Below, piece after piece: positions 10,861-21,628 of a stretch of 64,000 nucleotides of DNA. The stretch is from positions 45,880,417-45,944,416 of the forward strand of contig CM041297.1 in the NCBI GenBank assembly GCA_023052935.1, written 5' to 3'. The notes below the pieces were generated by a model. The model saw nothing but the letters and a program-made list of their open reading frames with translations. It was not told the DNA's origin and did not search any database. This DNA is from Piezodorus guildinii. Its lineage: Eukaryota; Arthropoda; Insecta; Hemiptera; Pentatomidae. Positions within the stretch are counted from its first letter, which is position 1, and each line of letters begins with the position of its first letter. Made by a program: the position numbers and the translations under genes.

Positions 10861-11445
10861 TCACCTTTTAATGTCCCCTTCAAAGGACGGCATAACTAAG
10901 GATTTTTGTTGTTTGTTTTGTTTTGTTTTAGGGCATAGAACATCTAGGTCATCAACGCCCGATGGTTTGTTATTATGATTGATTCTTCAAGGAGGTTATT
11001 TTTAATTCAAGTGAGATTAAGAATAAGAAGAAAAAATAAATAATTAAAATAAGTAAAGGATACAGATTAAAAAAATAAATAAAAATAAAATAATAACAAC
11101 AGAAATTAGACATTAATAGGATAATAAATTAAACAGATACATAATAAAGAGGGTATGTCTTCGATAGATGTGTTGGATAGTCAGAGGCTATTTAACAGTT
11201 TGACCCTTGCTAGAAACTTAATTACGGCATTTATTATGGTCTCATCGTCCCGCAGAGCCATTCTTATATTGGGCGGTATACCCAGCTGGTGTAATATTGT
11301 ACGATAATAAGAGCATTCTTCAAATACGTGGCTGATTGATAAAATTGTGTTGCAGTGCGAGCATTTAGGATTTTTTACTAAGGATTTTTTACTCCCATTA
11401 AAAAATCGTGGGGCCACCTTCGGGTTAGGAGGCTGTTATGCTTTA
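10861..11445 (-). mobile_element. S2 SINE interrupted by a LINE
   Basis: The two pieces (10861-10907 and 11377-11445) read on the minus strand as parts of the S2 SINE body (compare 16744-17026), including ATCCTTAGTTATGCCGTCC and TTTTTTAATGGGAGTAAAAA. They are separated by a LINE insert and share the 13-bp duplication ACTAAGGATTTTT. The tRNA-like head is shortened. Confidence 0.65.
10908..11376 (-). mobile_element. 5'-truncated RNase-H-clade LINE inserted in S2
   Basis: Flanked by the 13-bp target-site duplication ACTAAGGATTTTT (10895-10907 and 11377-11389). On the minus strand it ends in an (AAAC)n-type tail at 10908, like the LINE in the 5-kb units. It encodes the terminal zinc motif C-X2-C-X7-H-X4-C, then a segment ending ETIINAVIKFLARVKLLNSL. 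Only this C terminus of ORF2 is present. The reading frame to 11417 starts inside SINE sequence, so its first ~15 residues are not from the LINE. Confidence 0.7.
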
Positions 11446-12121
11446 CATATATACTTTAAATGATATAAAACGCAAGTAATAACGCTCAATTAATTTTTAG
11501 TAATTGTGCGTTTAGTTGAATCAATTGGGTTTATCTATCTATTGAGGTATTTTCAATATAACGCTTCGAGAAATACAGCTAAAAATAAAATTATACTAAT
11601 TTAACTTTAAAAGTTAGTAAAATTTAAAAAATACGTAACATTCATTCATGTTGATTTTGGAGGAAGTCAGTTTCTTTATCGGTTTCATGAATAAAGATTA
11701 CCGTTTAAAAAGAAAAGAACGAATAAACTTCTTTACATAGCGGCCATAATAATTTTACGCTTCAGAACTATTATGTTTAAATTTCAAAGGAAGGAGTAGT
11801 TTTTGCTTAAAAAGTTACACAGATATTTCTTTAACACTTGGAAATTTCCTTTAATAGCAACTTTCACACGAGCATCCTCCTTTATTATTTATTCATTAAG
11901 GCGTAAATATTTTTTATTGAAAATATAAAAATTTGTTATCCGCAACACATGACTTTAACTTCCTGTTATAACTTCATTACCACTTAAAATACACGTTTAA
12001 ACGTTTCAGTCCAATTCTATGAACAATAATTAGAAATTTTAAGTAAAAACTTAAATTTGAGGAGCTTCGTTACTCTCCATTCATCTCTAGGTGAATACCT
12101 AAATAATTTTAGTTTCTATAA
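11446..12121. other. Repeat relic and AT-rich DNA
   Basis: Mostly featureless. Around 11938 the run CCGCAACACATGACTTTAAC resembles the head of family A, suggesting a very old copy that the mariner element later split. Confidence 0.3.
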
Positions 12122-12123
12122 TA

Positions 12124-13001
12124 TTGGGTTGTTTCACATGAAATGTCCGTTTTTGTAGTTTCTTAAATACATAAAGGATTTTGCAAGTCTCTCTTGTTTT
12201 CTTCCGAATGTTTACATATTTAAAGTAAACAGTTACTAATACTCTACCTTTGTATTATAAACATTAGCTTCCCAATCAATTACCCACTTTTAGTATACCT
12301 CCAAATATGAACATGGAAACACGCGATTTTCGAGTAATATTTTTGTACGAGTTTAAACTCGGCCATTCAGCAGCTGAGGCTAGAAATATTTTCAAAGCGT
12401 TTGGGGAAGGGAGTGTTAATGAACGGACCATTCGCCGTTGGTTTGCTAAGTTTTCAGCTGGGGATACCGACTTGGAAAACTTGCCCCGAGGAACACCTCC
12501 GTCCGTAATAGACAACAGTTAAAGGACTCTCAGCACAACTAAATGCAAGTGCATCTACCGTTTCCAGACATTTAAAGTGTATTGGGAAAGTAAAAAAGCT
12601 CGATACATGGGTACCTCATTATCTCACTGAGCGGCAGCAAGACCCCATGTTTCAAAACATACCGTTCAAAAATTGAAGAACTGGGCTACGAAGTTCTTCC
12701 GCACCCACCATATTCTCCCGACTTGTCTCCAACAGATTACAACATGTTCTGGAATTTAGACAACTTCGTCAAAGGAAAACTTTTTGAAAATGATGATCAA
12801 ATGAAAAGTGCGTTTTCAAATTTTGTTTCACTTCAAAGCTCAGAGTTTTTCGGTTCGGGGATAAAAAAGTTAGTGTCACCTTGGGAAAAATGTGTAAAAA
12901 AAGAAGGTAAATACTTGGAATAAAATTATCTTGTTTTCATATCGTATTTTTAATAAAAATCCTTTACCTTGAAAACGGACATTTCATGTGACACAACCCA
13001 A
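12124..13001 (+). mobile_element. mariner transposon, internally deleted
   Basis: Terminal inverted repeats of about 30 bp begin TTGGGTTGT at 12124 and end ACAACCCAA at 13001, with one mismatch in the first 12 bases. TA dinucleotides at 12122-12123 and 13002-13003 are the expected mariner target duplication. At 878 bp it is shorter than the usual ~1.3 kb. The transposase keeps its N-terminal helix-turn-helix part and its C-terminal part, with the middle deleted. Confidence 0.9.
12307..12903 (+). pseudogene. mariner transposase, broken
   Basis: The first open part (12307-12522) encodes the N-terminal DNA-binding half, with FKLGHSAAEARNIF and the ERTIRRWFAKF recognition-helix region. Most of the catalytic core is then missing or frameshifted. 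The C-terminal part (about 12690-12923) has HPPYSPDLSPTDY, which carries the last aspartate of the mariner DD34D triad. The first two acidic catalytic positions are not present, so the protein cannot be active. Start chosen at the MNMETRDFRVI methionines usual for this family. Confidence 0.85.
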
Positions 13002-13059
13002 TATTAAGGCTTATTATTGTAAATGTATATTAATATTATTATTTCAAGAATTCTTTTGT

Positions 13060-13640
13060 TTTAGCGTGAAAAACTATTTATCTTCTTTTCCTCCTACAGT
13101 TGATTAGTAAATTCTCTTATAGTTTATATTTACTCACTTCTTACTAAAAATAATAAAAGGGAATGCTTAATTAGCTCAAATGAAAAATATAAAGGTACTT
13201 ATAAGAAATTTTTTTGAAAATTCGTCTTTAAAGTTAAAGACCAATAATGTTAAAGAGCAACTAATTGAACATTGATAAAAACCAGCTCATTTAAAATCTC
13301 TAGCGTTGTTTTCGAAAAAAAATGTAAAAAAAATGCATAGTATTAAGTGGAACTACCGGTAAGTCGATTGTTGTCAATAAGTTTTCCCATCCGTGGTATA
13401 TATCTATCTTAATAGGGGTGGGCACAATCGAATGATCGTCATAATCGGATGATCGGACTTCGATGATTTAATGTTAATAAGATAATATGGTTAATTTATT
13501 TATTAATTTACAACATTTAAGGAACTAAAGAGGAAGAGATTAAACAATTTGGGATTTAAGCCACGTCATAATACTTCAATCAGAATCGAAATATTTTTCC
13601 TTACAACATATATCATATATACGTAACTGAAAGTAATAAT
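13060..13640. repeat. Very old family A relic
   Basis: Scattered matches to family A interior blocks, such as GGGATTTAAGCCACGTCATA near 13551 and AGTCGATT near 13362. Order is roughly conserved but divergence is heavy. A possible hAT-like terminus (TAGGGGTGGGCA near 13413) sits inside it. Confidence 0.35.
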
Positions 13641-14674
13641 CATACTGCTCTAATATTCCAAGATAATAAGCTATATTATTATATTTTAATATAGATAATT
13701 TAATATTATCTTTTAATAACTACAATACAATCTTTTATTTTATTTTATTTTTTGTTATCATCCTTTTAAGGCCTTAATGGCCCACCTGCAGGACTCATCC
13801 CCACTTCCCTACACCCCACCAGGCTCAAAATCACAAGTGATAAAATTTCCAAGTGTTTCATGGTAATAATCCTATTCATTAGAAATACCACAGTAACACC
13901 ACTTGTTTACTAGAAAAAGAAGTTTAAAAAAAAATACAGCGACTACTACAAAGATAAATAAATTATACAAATTTTGTGGTGAGTTAGTTGAACAGTTGGC
14001 TTGCCGCCCGCTAGTAAAACAACCCGTTCCTTCGATGATGACTCACAAGATTCAAATGGAATGCATCATGTTTGAACAACTGTCAGAATCACAATCAGAA
14101 ACACCTTCAAATGCAATACTTAAATACAAGCAGTAGGAAGAGAAACTGCAATAATGAATCCTTTAACACAATTCTTACGTACTAACATTAATGATACTAA
14201 TCTTTATTAAAACTTTCTCAGATACATAAAATAAAGCAAACAAAAACATAAATAAGAAAAAAAGTTATACATTTTGTTTAATAATAACTGGCAATAAGAA
14301 CTGCGACACGCGAAATATCAAATCGAGTTAATATTATATCATGACATAGTAAAGAATTTGCCCATTAGAAATGGATATAATTCGAAAACTAACTTCATAA
14401 AAATATTTGTTGATAGTCACCAGAATACTGCATACCATATCAACGGATTTGTTGGCAAATTAACTCTGAATCATTATAAGAGTAGATCACTGCCAGGAAT
14501 AGTAATAATACTTTCATATTCATAGTTTCAAATAGAGAGGTTGTTCCGCATATCAATGCATACAATCATTATTAAATTAAACTATTATTATAGCGTTGAT
14601 TCAATATATCAGAAAGCATTTTTTTAATAAGTAACCGTAGCTGTAGCTTAAGTTCATTACATAAACCGATCTAC
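13641..14674. other. No recognised gene
   Basis: A 77-codon open frame at 13903-14136 (with GELVEQLACRPLVKQP) has less biased composition than its surroundings and might be a remnant of a transposon protein. I do not recognise a family. The rest is AT-rich. Confidence 0.3.
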
Positions 14675-15089
14675 AAAAAATCTGGTGCGGGCAACACACG
14701 ACTTTTACTTACCTCCATTTTTAAAATCAATGAAAGAATTTTCAAATACAGTTAAAGATAAAAATACGTGAAACTATTAAGGAATTAATTAAATTAAATT
14801 TCTATAAAAACATGTGTTTCATTAAAAAATCTATTATATTATTATCTAAAATAATCAGTTAGTTTTATGTTCATTTCATCACTCTCTATTAACTTTTAAA
14901 AGCTTGTGTATGAGATGATACTAGACTAGTATTAGACTTACCACACACACACACACAAATCTTTTTCGGGACTTGGTTTTTTGGACTCAGGGGACCCTAA
15001 AAAGTGTATTTCCGTTGAAAACTGGAATTCGAAAATTTTCACGATCGCAATACTTCCCCTTACTATATATAGTAAGTGAAAGTAAAAAA
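14675..15089 (+). mobile_element. Family A, internal deletion derivative (415 bp)
   Basis: Both ends are intact: AAAAAATCTGGTGCGGGCAA at the start, and the CTTACTATATATAGTAAG palindrome plus GTAAGTGAAAGT at the end. The middle jumps from the GTATGAGAT block near 14913 straight to the (CA)n tract at 14943, so about half of the element is missing. Confidence 0.75.
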
Positions 15090-16729
15090 TTATCTAATTG
15101 CTGAAGATGTTGTGGATGTTGAATATAATGCACAAATACACCTTTTAACGACATAACAATTTCTTTACAACCAACCAGTGATAAAGGTGTATTCAATTCA
15201 ATGCAATCCATTCTGAATAGATTATCTCATTTTCTCTCAATACCTACTCAAAACCAGGAATAAATCATAGACGATCACCCTATTGCATTCAATTCCTCTG
15301 TCAAAAACCAAACCTCAGTATTAATACTGACCAAAACCTATTTTGAAAATCCCAAATTGCCCAAATTTTCCGAAGAGCAACAAGTCCCCTAAAGTTTTTC
15401 TATCTCAATCTATACTTAAGCTTTCCTCACTCATTTGAGTGATAATGTGACATACATATGGTTGTTGAGAACAAAGTAAAGCGATTCATAAATTGTTTTT
15501 TTAAATATTTTTTCAGCAACTCGAGGCGGCCTCCCGTGATCCACCTCTGCAATGAGTTTAAGTGTCTCTCTTCCTTTACCTTTGTAAATTATTAAGTTTC
15601 GAAATCATCAAATCTATTTATTAAAGTATTCTTGCCAGATATGCTGTCTTCATTTGTAACATTTATGTTATTCTTAACTGACTACTAAGCCCCAGAATGA
15701 AATAATTTCTAAATAATATATTCTAAATAAGTCATGGCGCAGGTCCAACTGATCCTGTGCAGCAACCAACCAGTCATTAACGCCAGAAGCAACCTATTAA
15801 CTCCATCCTTCCAGCTGAAGTCCTGTCTTCCAAGGGTTATATGTATTTTCTTTTGTATGGTCTTCCTCCGGATGGAAGATCAGCGTGGATGGATTTAAAT
15901 CTATTTCATAGCAGTGAAACAAAATGGATCTCAAACTTCTAAATAAGGCTAGAATAGATTGTTAATTTAATATACGACAATCCATTTGATTAGTTTACTT
16001 TGAGTCAGTATGGACATACACTACCTCCTATATCCTCTTTTCAAAAAGGTTACATTAACTATCTCTGAACCTACTAATAGTGTTAGTCTATAGCTCGAAG
16101 ACATGGACTATTTCCAAATTTCAAGGAAAAGTGGGATGCATTTTGAAAGGAGTCCGCTTTGTATTATATGATGCCAAAGAAACAGCTATGAGAGCAGCAT
16201 AATGTGTACAAGGACAATCAAGTGTCAATTTTATCTGTATCAAAACACTAAGGTAAACTGGTGCAAGCTATATGTATTATCTAAATAGTTATAATTAGAC
16301 GTACTGAGAAAAAAACGAGATAATAATCTGTATACAGTAATACATAGAATTGTCGTTGGAGAGATGCCAGTTAATAGATCAAAACCAAGATTATGTCTTT
16401 GTCAATCATATAGTATGTTTCATTAGTAATACAATAGTAACTCCCAATATAAAAAAAATAAGACTAGGGGGTACTCCATGAACCGATGAGACGCCGGCGG
16501 AAAATAACTGTTAATTATGTTTTACAACTATTTTCTTCCTTAAGAATTTCTGTTTTTTATATATCCTTTTCATTTCTACGTTCTTATTAGTTAAACCCAA
16601 TTTTTTTATTCATTTCCTGGATTCAACAAAGGCAGTTTCTGCACCGTGGTGTGAACGGCGCGACGGTTATACATAACTCGCAACGCATAATTGTCACAAC
16701 ATATTACATGAACACTAAAATATATTTAT
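15090..16729. other. No recognised feature
   Basis: About 1.6 kb without a coding region, RNA gene or repeat I can link to another copy in the window. Slightly less AT-biased patches near 15720-15900 have no readable domain. Confidence 0.35.
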
Positions 16730-17040
16730 ATACTAATTTTATTGGGGTCACCCATAGCGTAGTTGCTAGCATAACAGCTTTCTATGCCAAAGGTCGTGGG
16801 TTCAAACCTGCGGGTGGCCCTAGGATTTTTTAATGGGAGTAAAAAATCCTTAGTTATGCCGTCCTTCGGAGGGGACGCTAAAAAGTGGTCCCGAGCCTGT
16901 GGGATGTCAGGTACTCGTTAAAGATCCCTATCCTAATAAAACCTGGATAGGCAAAATTTAGGGCTCCCACTGTAGCATCGTCCGATTAGCCATAGTAGCA
17001 TAAAGTGACGTTAAACGAATAAACAAATACTAATTTTATT
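16730..17040 (+). mobile_element. S2 SINE, full copy with 14-bp target duplication
   Basis: The insert 16744-17026 (283 bp) is bounded by ATACTAATTTTATT at 16730-16743 and 17027-17040. The head is tRNA-like, with an A-box-like TAGCGTAGTTGCTAGC and a B-box GGGTTCAAACC near 16799. Its 5' GGGTCACC pairs with GGTGGCCC, giving a foldable acceptor-type stem. The body includes TCCTTCGGAGGGGACG and CCTGGATAGGCAAAATTTAG. It would be mobilised by a LINE in trans. Confidence 0.85.
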
Positions 17041-17134
17041 TTTTTATGTTATTATTTATTGAAATTTACAACTGTATTGGTTAATAAATCTAGCAAATTA
17101 GCTGTATAAAATAGATAAAATACATGAAAAAAAA

Positions 17135-17512
17135 GCAGGAGCCCTAGATAGCGAATCTGTTCAACTGGGACAACCGGAATATTATTAAAGGACACTGTAG
17201 GGCAAGATGTTTACGACAAAGGGGGAAGGTAATTTGGTGGGATTTGTATGAATTTATTATAAGAAGCGCTGAGCATTTTACGAAGGATTTTGGATTGTAA
17301 GGATTGGATACAGGAAGAATTCGATGGTTTAGTAAAGCCCCATAGCTCAACTCCGTAAGTCCAGATAGGTCTTATCATGGTCATGTAGATGAGTCTTTTG
17401 TAGTTAAGTGGAAGGTTTCAGCGTCTTTCAAGTAAGTGTTGAAGTAATTAAAAGCGGCGAGCAGTTTCTTGTCGTTTCAGTCTAGTGTGCGGATTCCATG
17501 TAAGACGATTGT
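17135..17512 (-). mobile_element. Jockey-like LINE fragment, antisense
   Basis: The minus strand of 17510-17290 reads, across frames, LDNRLTWNPHTRLKRQ, then YKRLIYMTMIRPIWTYGVEL, WGFTKPSNSS and IQSLQSKILRK. This is the segment downstream of the reverse transcriptase in Jockey-clade elements. Frameshifts break it. Confidence 0.65.
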
Positions 17513-17516
17513 CAAG

Positions 17517-17640
17517 CAGGAGCCAATAGCGAATCTGTTCAACTAGAACAATCGGAATGTTACTGTAGGGCAGGATGTTTACGACAAAGGGGAAAGGTAA
17601 TCTGGTGGGATTTGTAGGAATTTATTATAAATACAACAAG
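17517..17640 (-). mobile_element. Second partial copy of the Jockey-like fragment
   Basis: Repeats the outer part of the fragment at 17135-17260 (AGCGAATCTGTTCAACT, TGTAGGGCAGGATGTTTACG) with a few substitutions. This gives a direct duplication about 370 bp downstream. Confidence 0.6.
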
Positions 17641-17924
17641 TAAATATGCTAAAAGAAAAATGACACGAAAAAGACTTGTAGAGGAACTACCCATTGGTAG
17701 CACTCCAGTAACTATTTTAAACTAGAAGGTCTCTTGGCCATTTTCTTTTCAGACTCCTCAGAGGATTATCTGGAATCGAAGAGGAAGCAAGGTTGAAACT
17801 AGTGGGTTGGGGTGGGAATGGAGTTTGTCGTAGAAGGATTGATATCTGGTTTGGGCCAAATCTGCAACATATGGAACATTTAGTTCTTTATGGATGATTT
17901 ATTTATAAGGAATTCAATTGGGGG

Positions 17925-18075
17925 CGGGGTTGCCGAGCGTGTTAGCGCGCGTTGCTGTGAGCACGCGCTGCCTAGCAACAGATAACCGAAAAGTTAAACC
18001 CTGGCCCGAGAGAACCCGCGTATAGCCTTGAAAGGCGAGGTAGGGTGGACAAAAAAAAAAAATAAAAAATATATT
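17925..18075 (+). mobile_element. tRNA-headed SINE of a third type
   Basis: A GC-rich tRNA-like head with an A-box-like TTGCCGAGCGTGTTAGCGC (Leu/Ser-type appearance) and a weak B-box (AAAAGTTAAACCCTGG). A short body and an A-rich tail at 18050 follow. ATTTATAAG occurs on both sides (about 17900 and 18072), possibly a target duplication. It is not a tRNA gene. Confidence 0.5.
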
Positions 18076-18079
18076 TATA

Positions 18080-18165
18080 AGAACACTGTAGGGCAGGATG
18101 TTTACGACGAAGGATAAAGGTAAGTTGGTGGAATTTATTCTGAAATTTAGTATTACAAATCATTA
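18080..18165 (-). mobile_element. Third partial copy of the Jockey-like fragment
   Basis: Contains CACTGTAGGGCAGGATGTTT and the following GACGAAGG segment, matching 17190-17240 and 17560-17620. The SINE at 17925 sits between the second and third pieces. Confidence 0.55.
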
Positions 18166-18948
18166 GTAATATTTAGTTATGAGCTAATCAGGCTATTAAG
18201 CTCAATCTAACAGTACTGAACGCAATTAAACAAATGATTAAAGAGGCTAGGAGAATAAAACTAAAACTAGGTCATCGACATTGCTAACTTCAAGAATTCG
18301 TTCCTATTACGTAAACCAATAAATAATGTTTAAGATAGAGACCAAATGTGTAAGATTACTCATCGTCTTTAAAAAATAAAATAAAAATTGTGAACTCATT
18401 ACTATGGCTATCAGCAGACAGAAAAAATGAACCTTCTTATCCAGAGATATAATTATGACTACAAGGGTTGGCTATAAGGCTATTGATTAAGGCATCAACC
18501 CAGACCTCGCACCGTCAGCACCATCACAATCACCTGACCTCTATTCTTAGTTTGTTTCTACAATGGCAGCTTTCTATTTGAGGCGAATAGGATATTGAGT
18601 TTGGTCGTTCCCAGCACCACAATGGATCCGAGCCACCTTAAGACTGTCACTTCCACATTCGCTCGGAGATAAAATATGCCACTGTGACACGACTTCAGCT
18701 ATTGTCCTAACAGTTCCTTTCAAACCAATTCGTTACGACTATTTTTGTAGACAAAAATAGTTCTACACAGAAACTTCAAAATATAATAAAGTATTGGAAC
18801 AAACATTAAGTTGGAATTGGAGTTTTTTTAAAATATTCTTCTTGTAATTAGTCCCTATAAAAGGAGTTCACCAGCCATGTTGTTATCATTTATCTATAAA
18901 ACGGCAATGCATATAATTTTTTTTAAAAATGTAGTGATTTTCTAGTTT
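18166..18948. other. No recognised gene
   Basis: No domain is readable on either strand. The less AT-rich part near 18500-18720 may be a decayed mobile element, but I cannot name it. Confidence 0.3.
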
Positions 18949-19197
18949 CGTGGACGCGGCGTGGTCTAGTGGATAAAGCCCTACTGGCCCCTGTTATCCC
19001 GTTCTCTGGATCGAATCCCGACAGTAGCAGAATAATTATTTATTCAGTAATTTCATCCGAGAGAGGGAGGGGAGGAGGGGCGACCATGGGGTATGGAGTA
19101 ACTCTATAATTTGGGTACCTGAAAAATGGAGGAAAAAACCTACCGAGTGATCAACTCATTCCACGACCGTTGGCCTGGAAACAGTACGAATCTTTAG
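18949..19197 (+). mobile_element. S1 SINE, tRNA-headed
   Basis: The head has a canonical-looking A-box (TGGTCTAGTGGATA near 18962) and a B-box (GATCGAATCCC near 19009). The body ends GTTGGCCTGGAAACAGTACG, shared with the copy at 23142. A second SINE (S2) starts immediately after it, with no A tail between. Confidence 0.75.
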
Positions 19198-19480
19198 GGA
19201 TCACCTGTAGCAATGTGGCTAGTACAACAGCCTTCTATCTCAAAGGTCACGGGTTCAAACCCGCAGGTGGTTTTATGATTCTTTAATAGAAGTAAAAAAT
19301 CCTTAGTTATGCCATTCTTCGGAGGAAACGTAAAAAGGCGGTCCCGAGCCTGTGCGATGACCGTACTCGTTAATGATCCCTATTGTAATAAACCTGGATA
19401 GGCAAAATTTAGCACTCCCACTGTAGTATCGTCCGATTAGTAACAGTAGCATAAAGTGACGTTAAAAAAAAAAAAAAAAA
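19198..19480 (+). mobile_element. S2 SINE, full copy
   Basis: Near full length, with the tRNA-like head (GGTCACGGGTTCAAACC around the B-box), the S2 body (TATGCCATTCTTCGGAGGAA, CCTGGATAGGCAAAATTTAG) and an A run at 19465. Inserted directly against the end of an S1 SINE. Confidence 0.8.
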
Positions 19481-19718
19481 GAAAATCAAACTTTAAGTTT
19501 ATAAAAATAAATATATTCTAAAGCATAGAAAATATAATTAAAATTTGAGATTACATGCACGGTGGTGACGTTAAACAGAGAACATTCAATATTGTAGAGA
19601 AAAATTATCTGAACAGAGAGACTTACAAAAAAAAGAGTTGTTGAAATGTAGCATCCAGAGGAGAGAAAGAAAAATCCCAACATAGGAAAGTGCGTCGGAG
19701 AAAAGGAGACCAGCAGTC

Positions 19719-20410
19719 AAAAATCTGGTGCGGACAATACACAACTTTCACTTACCTCGATTTTTTAAAATCAATGAAAGAATTTTCAAATACAGTTAGA
19801 GATAAAAATACGTGAAACTATTAAAGAATTAATCAAATTGAATTTATATAGAAACATGTGTTTTATTAAAAAATCTATTATATTATTACCTAAAATAATC
19901 AGTTAGTTTTATCTTTTTCTCATCACTATTAACTTCTAAAAGCTTGTGTATGAGATGATATTTTTTCAAAAATCGAAAAAAGGTGCAAAATGCATGGTAT
20001 AAAGTGCCTCTTCTGGTAAGTTCATTTTGATTAAAAAAGTTTTGTCACGTCTTGGGCGTATAATTGTCTTAAATATGAAAATTGGGGAGCTGCCAATGGG
20101 TAGTATCCCCACATGTGAATCCATGCCATTTTTATCTTGTATCTCATTTACTAGATGTATATCATTATACAGTTGTAAATAGCAATAAATCTATCTAAAA
20201 AAAAAAAAAAAAATATGAAATTTCAGTTTCATAGGACTTACCGTTTCCGCCCGGGAGTTACCACACACACACACACACAGACCTTTTTGCGGGACTTGGT
20301 TAATTGGACTCAGGGGACCCTAAAACGTGTATTTCCGTTGAAAACTGGAATTCGAAAATTTTCACGATCGCAATACTTCCCCTTACTATATATAGTAAGT
20401 GAAAGTAAAA
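19719..20410 (+). mobile_element. Family A copy with internal deletion and nested insertion
   Basis: Normal ends (AATCTGGTGCGGACAA start; CTTACTATATATAGTAAG palindrome and GTAAGTGAAAGT end). A block between about 19957 and 19970 is deleted. A 130-bp polyadenylated insert sits at 20081-20210. A (CA)n tract is present at 20262. Confidence 0.75.
20071..20220 (+). mobile_element. Small polyadenylated insertion with 10-bp target duplication
   Basis: The 130-bp insert (20081-20210) ends in a long A run preceded by AATAAATCTATCT. It is bounded by AAATATGAAA at 20071-20080 and 20211-20220. It starts with the hairpin-prone GGGGAGCTGCC...GTATCCCC. It looks like the 3' end of a LINE or a short retrotransposed RNA; I do not recognise the source. 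Confidence 0.7.
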
Positions 20411-21018
20411 AGGACTAAGAACTTCTGGAGGAAAAAAGATGCCATGTAAAGTGATATTTTAGTGGTCCTTAGAGATAGTTGAATACAACAGAAAAAAAAA
20501 TTATTCAGGAATAAAATATCCTAAGAATAACACATATGAACAAAATAAAATAATAACAGACCTAAAACATTAGTAACTATAATACATGACTACAATAAAT
20601 GGAAAAATATAAGAAATAAAACCCACAATGACATCTTTATGGACAAATTATATAAAAAATAAAATAAATAAGAATTAAAACAAAATTAAAATTAAAAATG
20701 TAAACTCTTTCAATAAAAATTGATTGGTATTATCAAACTAGCCAACATCTTTTAGGAAAGCAAGAGGAAAATTAAAGCCAAGAGGATGGGGAAGGAACAT
20801 GGCAAATGTTTGACGGTAGAGTATTCCAAAAGATAATGGACCGAACTAAAAATTAGACATCATATTTGTATTGTAGGTCCTAGAAATGGGTAACTATACA
20901 ATTAGTTCGAAACCTATGAAGCTATTTGAACATTAGAAGAACTCATTTCAAAGATTTCATACACAAACAGACTAATTCAAATTTTAATTTTAATTGTCTA
21001 CAATAAGAAACACGTAAT
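20411..21018. other. No recognised feature
   Basis: AT-rich sequence with no gene and no repeat I can connect to other copies. Confidence 0.35.
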
Positions 21019-21222
21019 GGGATTACCTGTAGGTGACCATAGAATTTTTTAATAGGACTAAAAAAGTTATGCCTCCTTCGGAGGGGACATTTAGTGGTGG
21101 TCCCGAGCCTGTGCGATGTCAGGTACTCGTTAAAGATCCCTATCCTAATTAAACCTGGATAGGCAAAGTTTAGGACTCCCACTGTAGTAAAGTGACCTTA
21201 AATAAATAAACAAACTGAAACA
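21019..21222 (+). mobile_element. S2 SINE, 5'-truncated
   Basis: Lacks the tRNA-like head but keeps the S2 body (TATGCCTCCTTCGGAGGGGA, GGTCCCGAGCCTGTGCGATG, CCTGGATAGGCAAAG) and a 3' end with AAATAAATAAACAAA. Confidence 0.75.
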
Positions 21223-21628
21223 CTTTATCAAGAAAACAACCCTCAATCCAGTAAGTTTCAAATCCGGTCAATGCTATGAAGCTGGAATCCTTTACAACGG
21301 TTCTCCCTTACTTCGTGGATGTGCAATAAAGTTGGAAAACTCGGGTTTTCACTTCTTATTATGCCATCCTGTTTCACCAACGGATCCTGGTGAATGCATG
21401 AGCGAGATGTTAATCACTGCGTCTTTGTCACGTCTAAGCGCAACGTCCTGAAAGAAGTTTCCGTTTTCCTTCTAATTAGAAGTTGCATATATACTTTGGG
21501 GTATCAGAAGCGTGGCTCGCTATGCACACACAGTGCATAACACAAGCATTTATCATACATTTGTATGAATTAAAACGAAACACAGAAAAAAAAATATCGA
21601 CGAGGGAAGCCTTGAATAACATATTTCA

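Noticed and set aside
13411..13475. TAGGGGTGGGCA resembling a hAT terminal repeat
   Set aside because: No inverted partner and no 8-bp duplication were found nearby.
13903..14136. 77-codon frame with GELVEQLACRPLVKQP
   Set aside because: Starts at TTG and matches no family I recognise. Possibly a transposon remnant, but unsupported.
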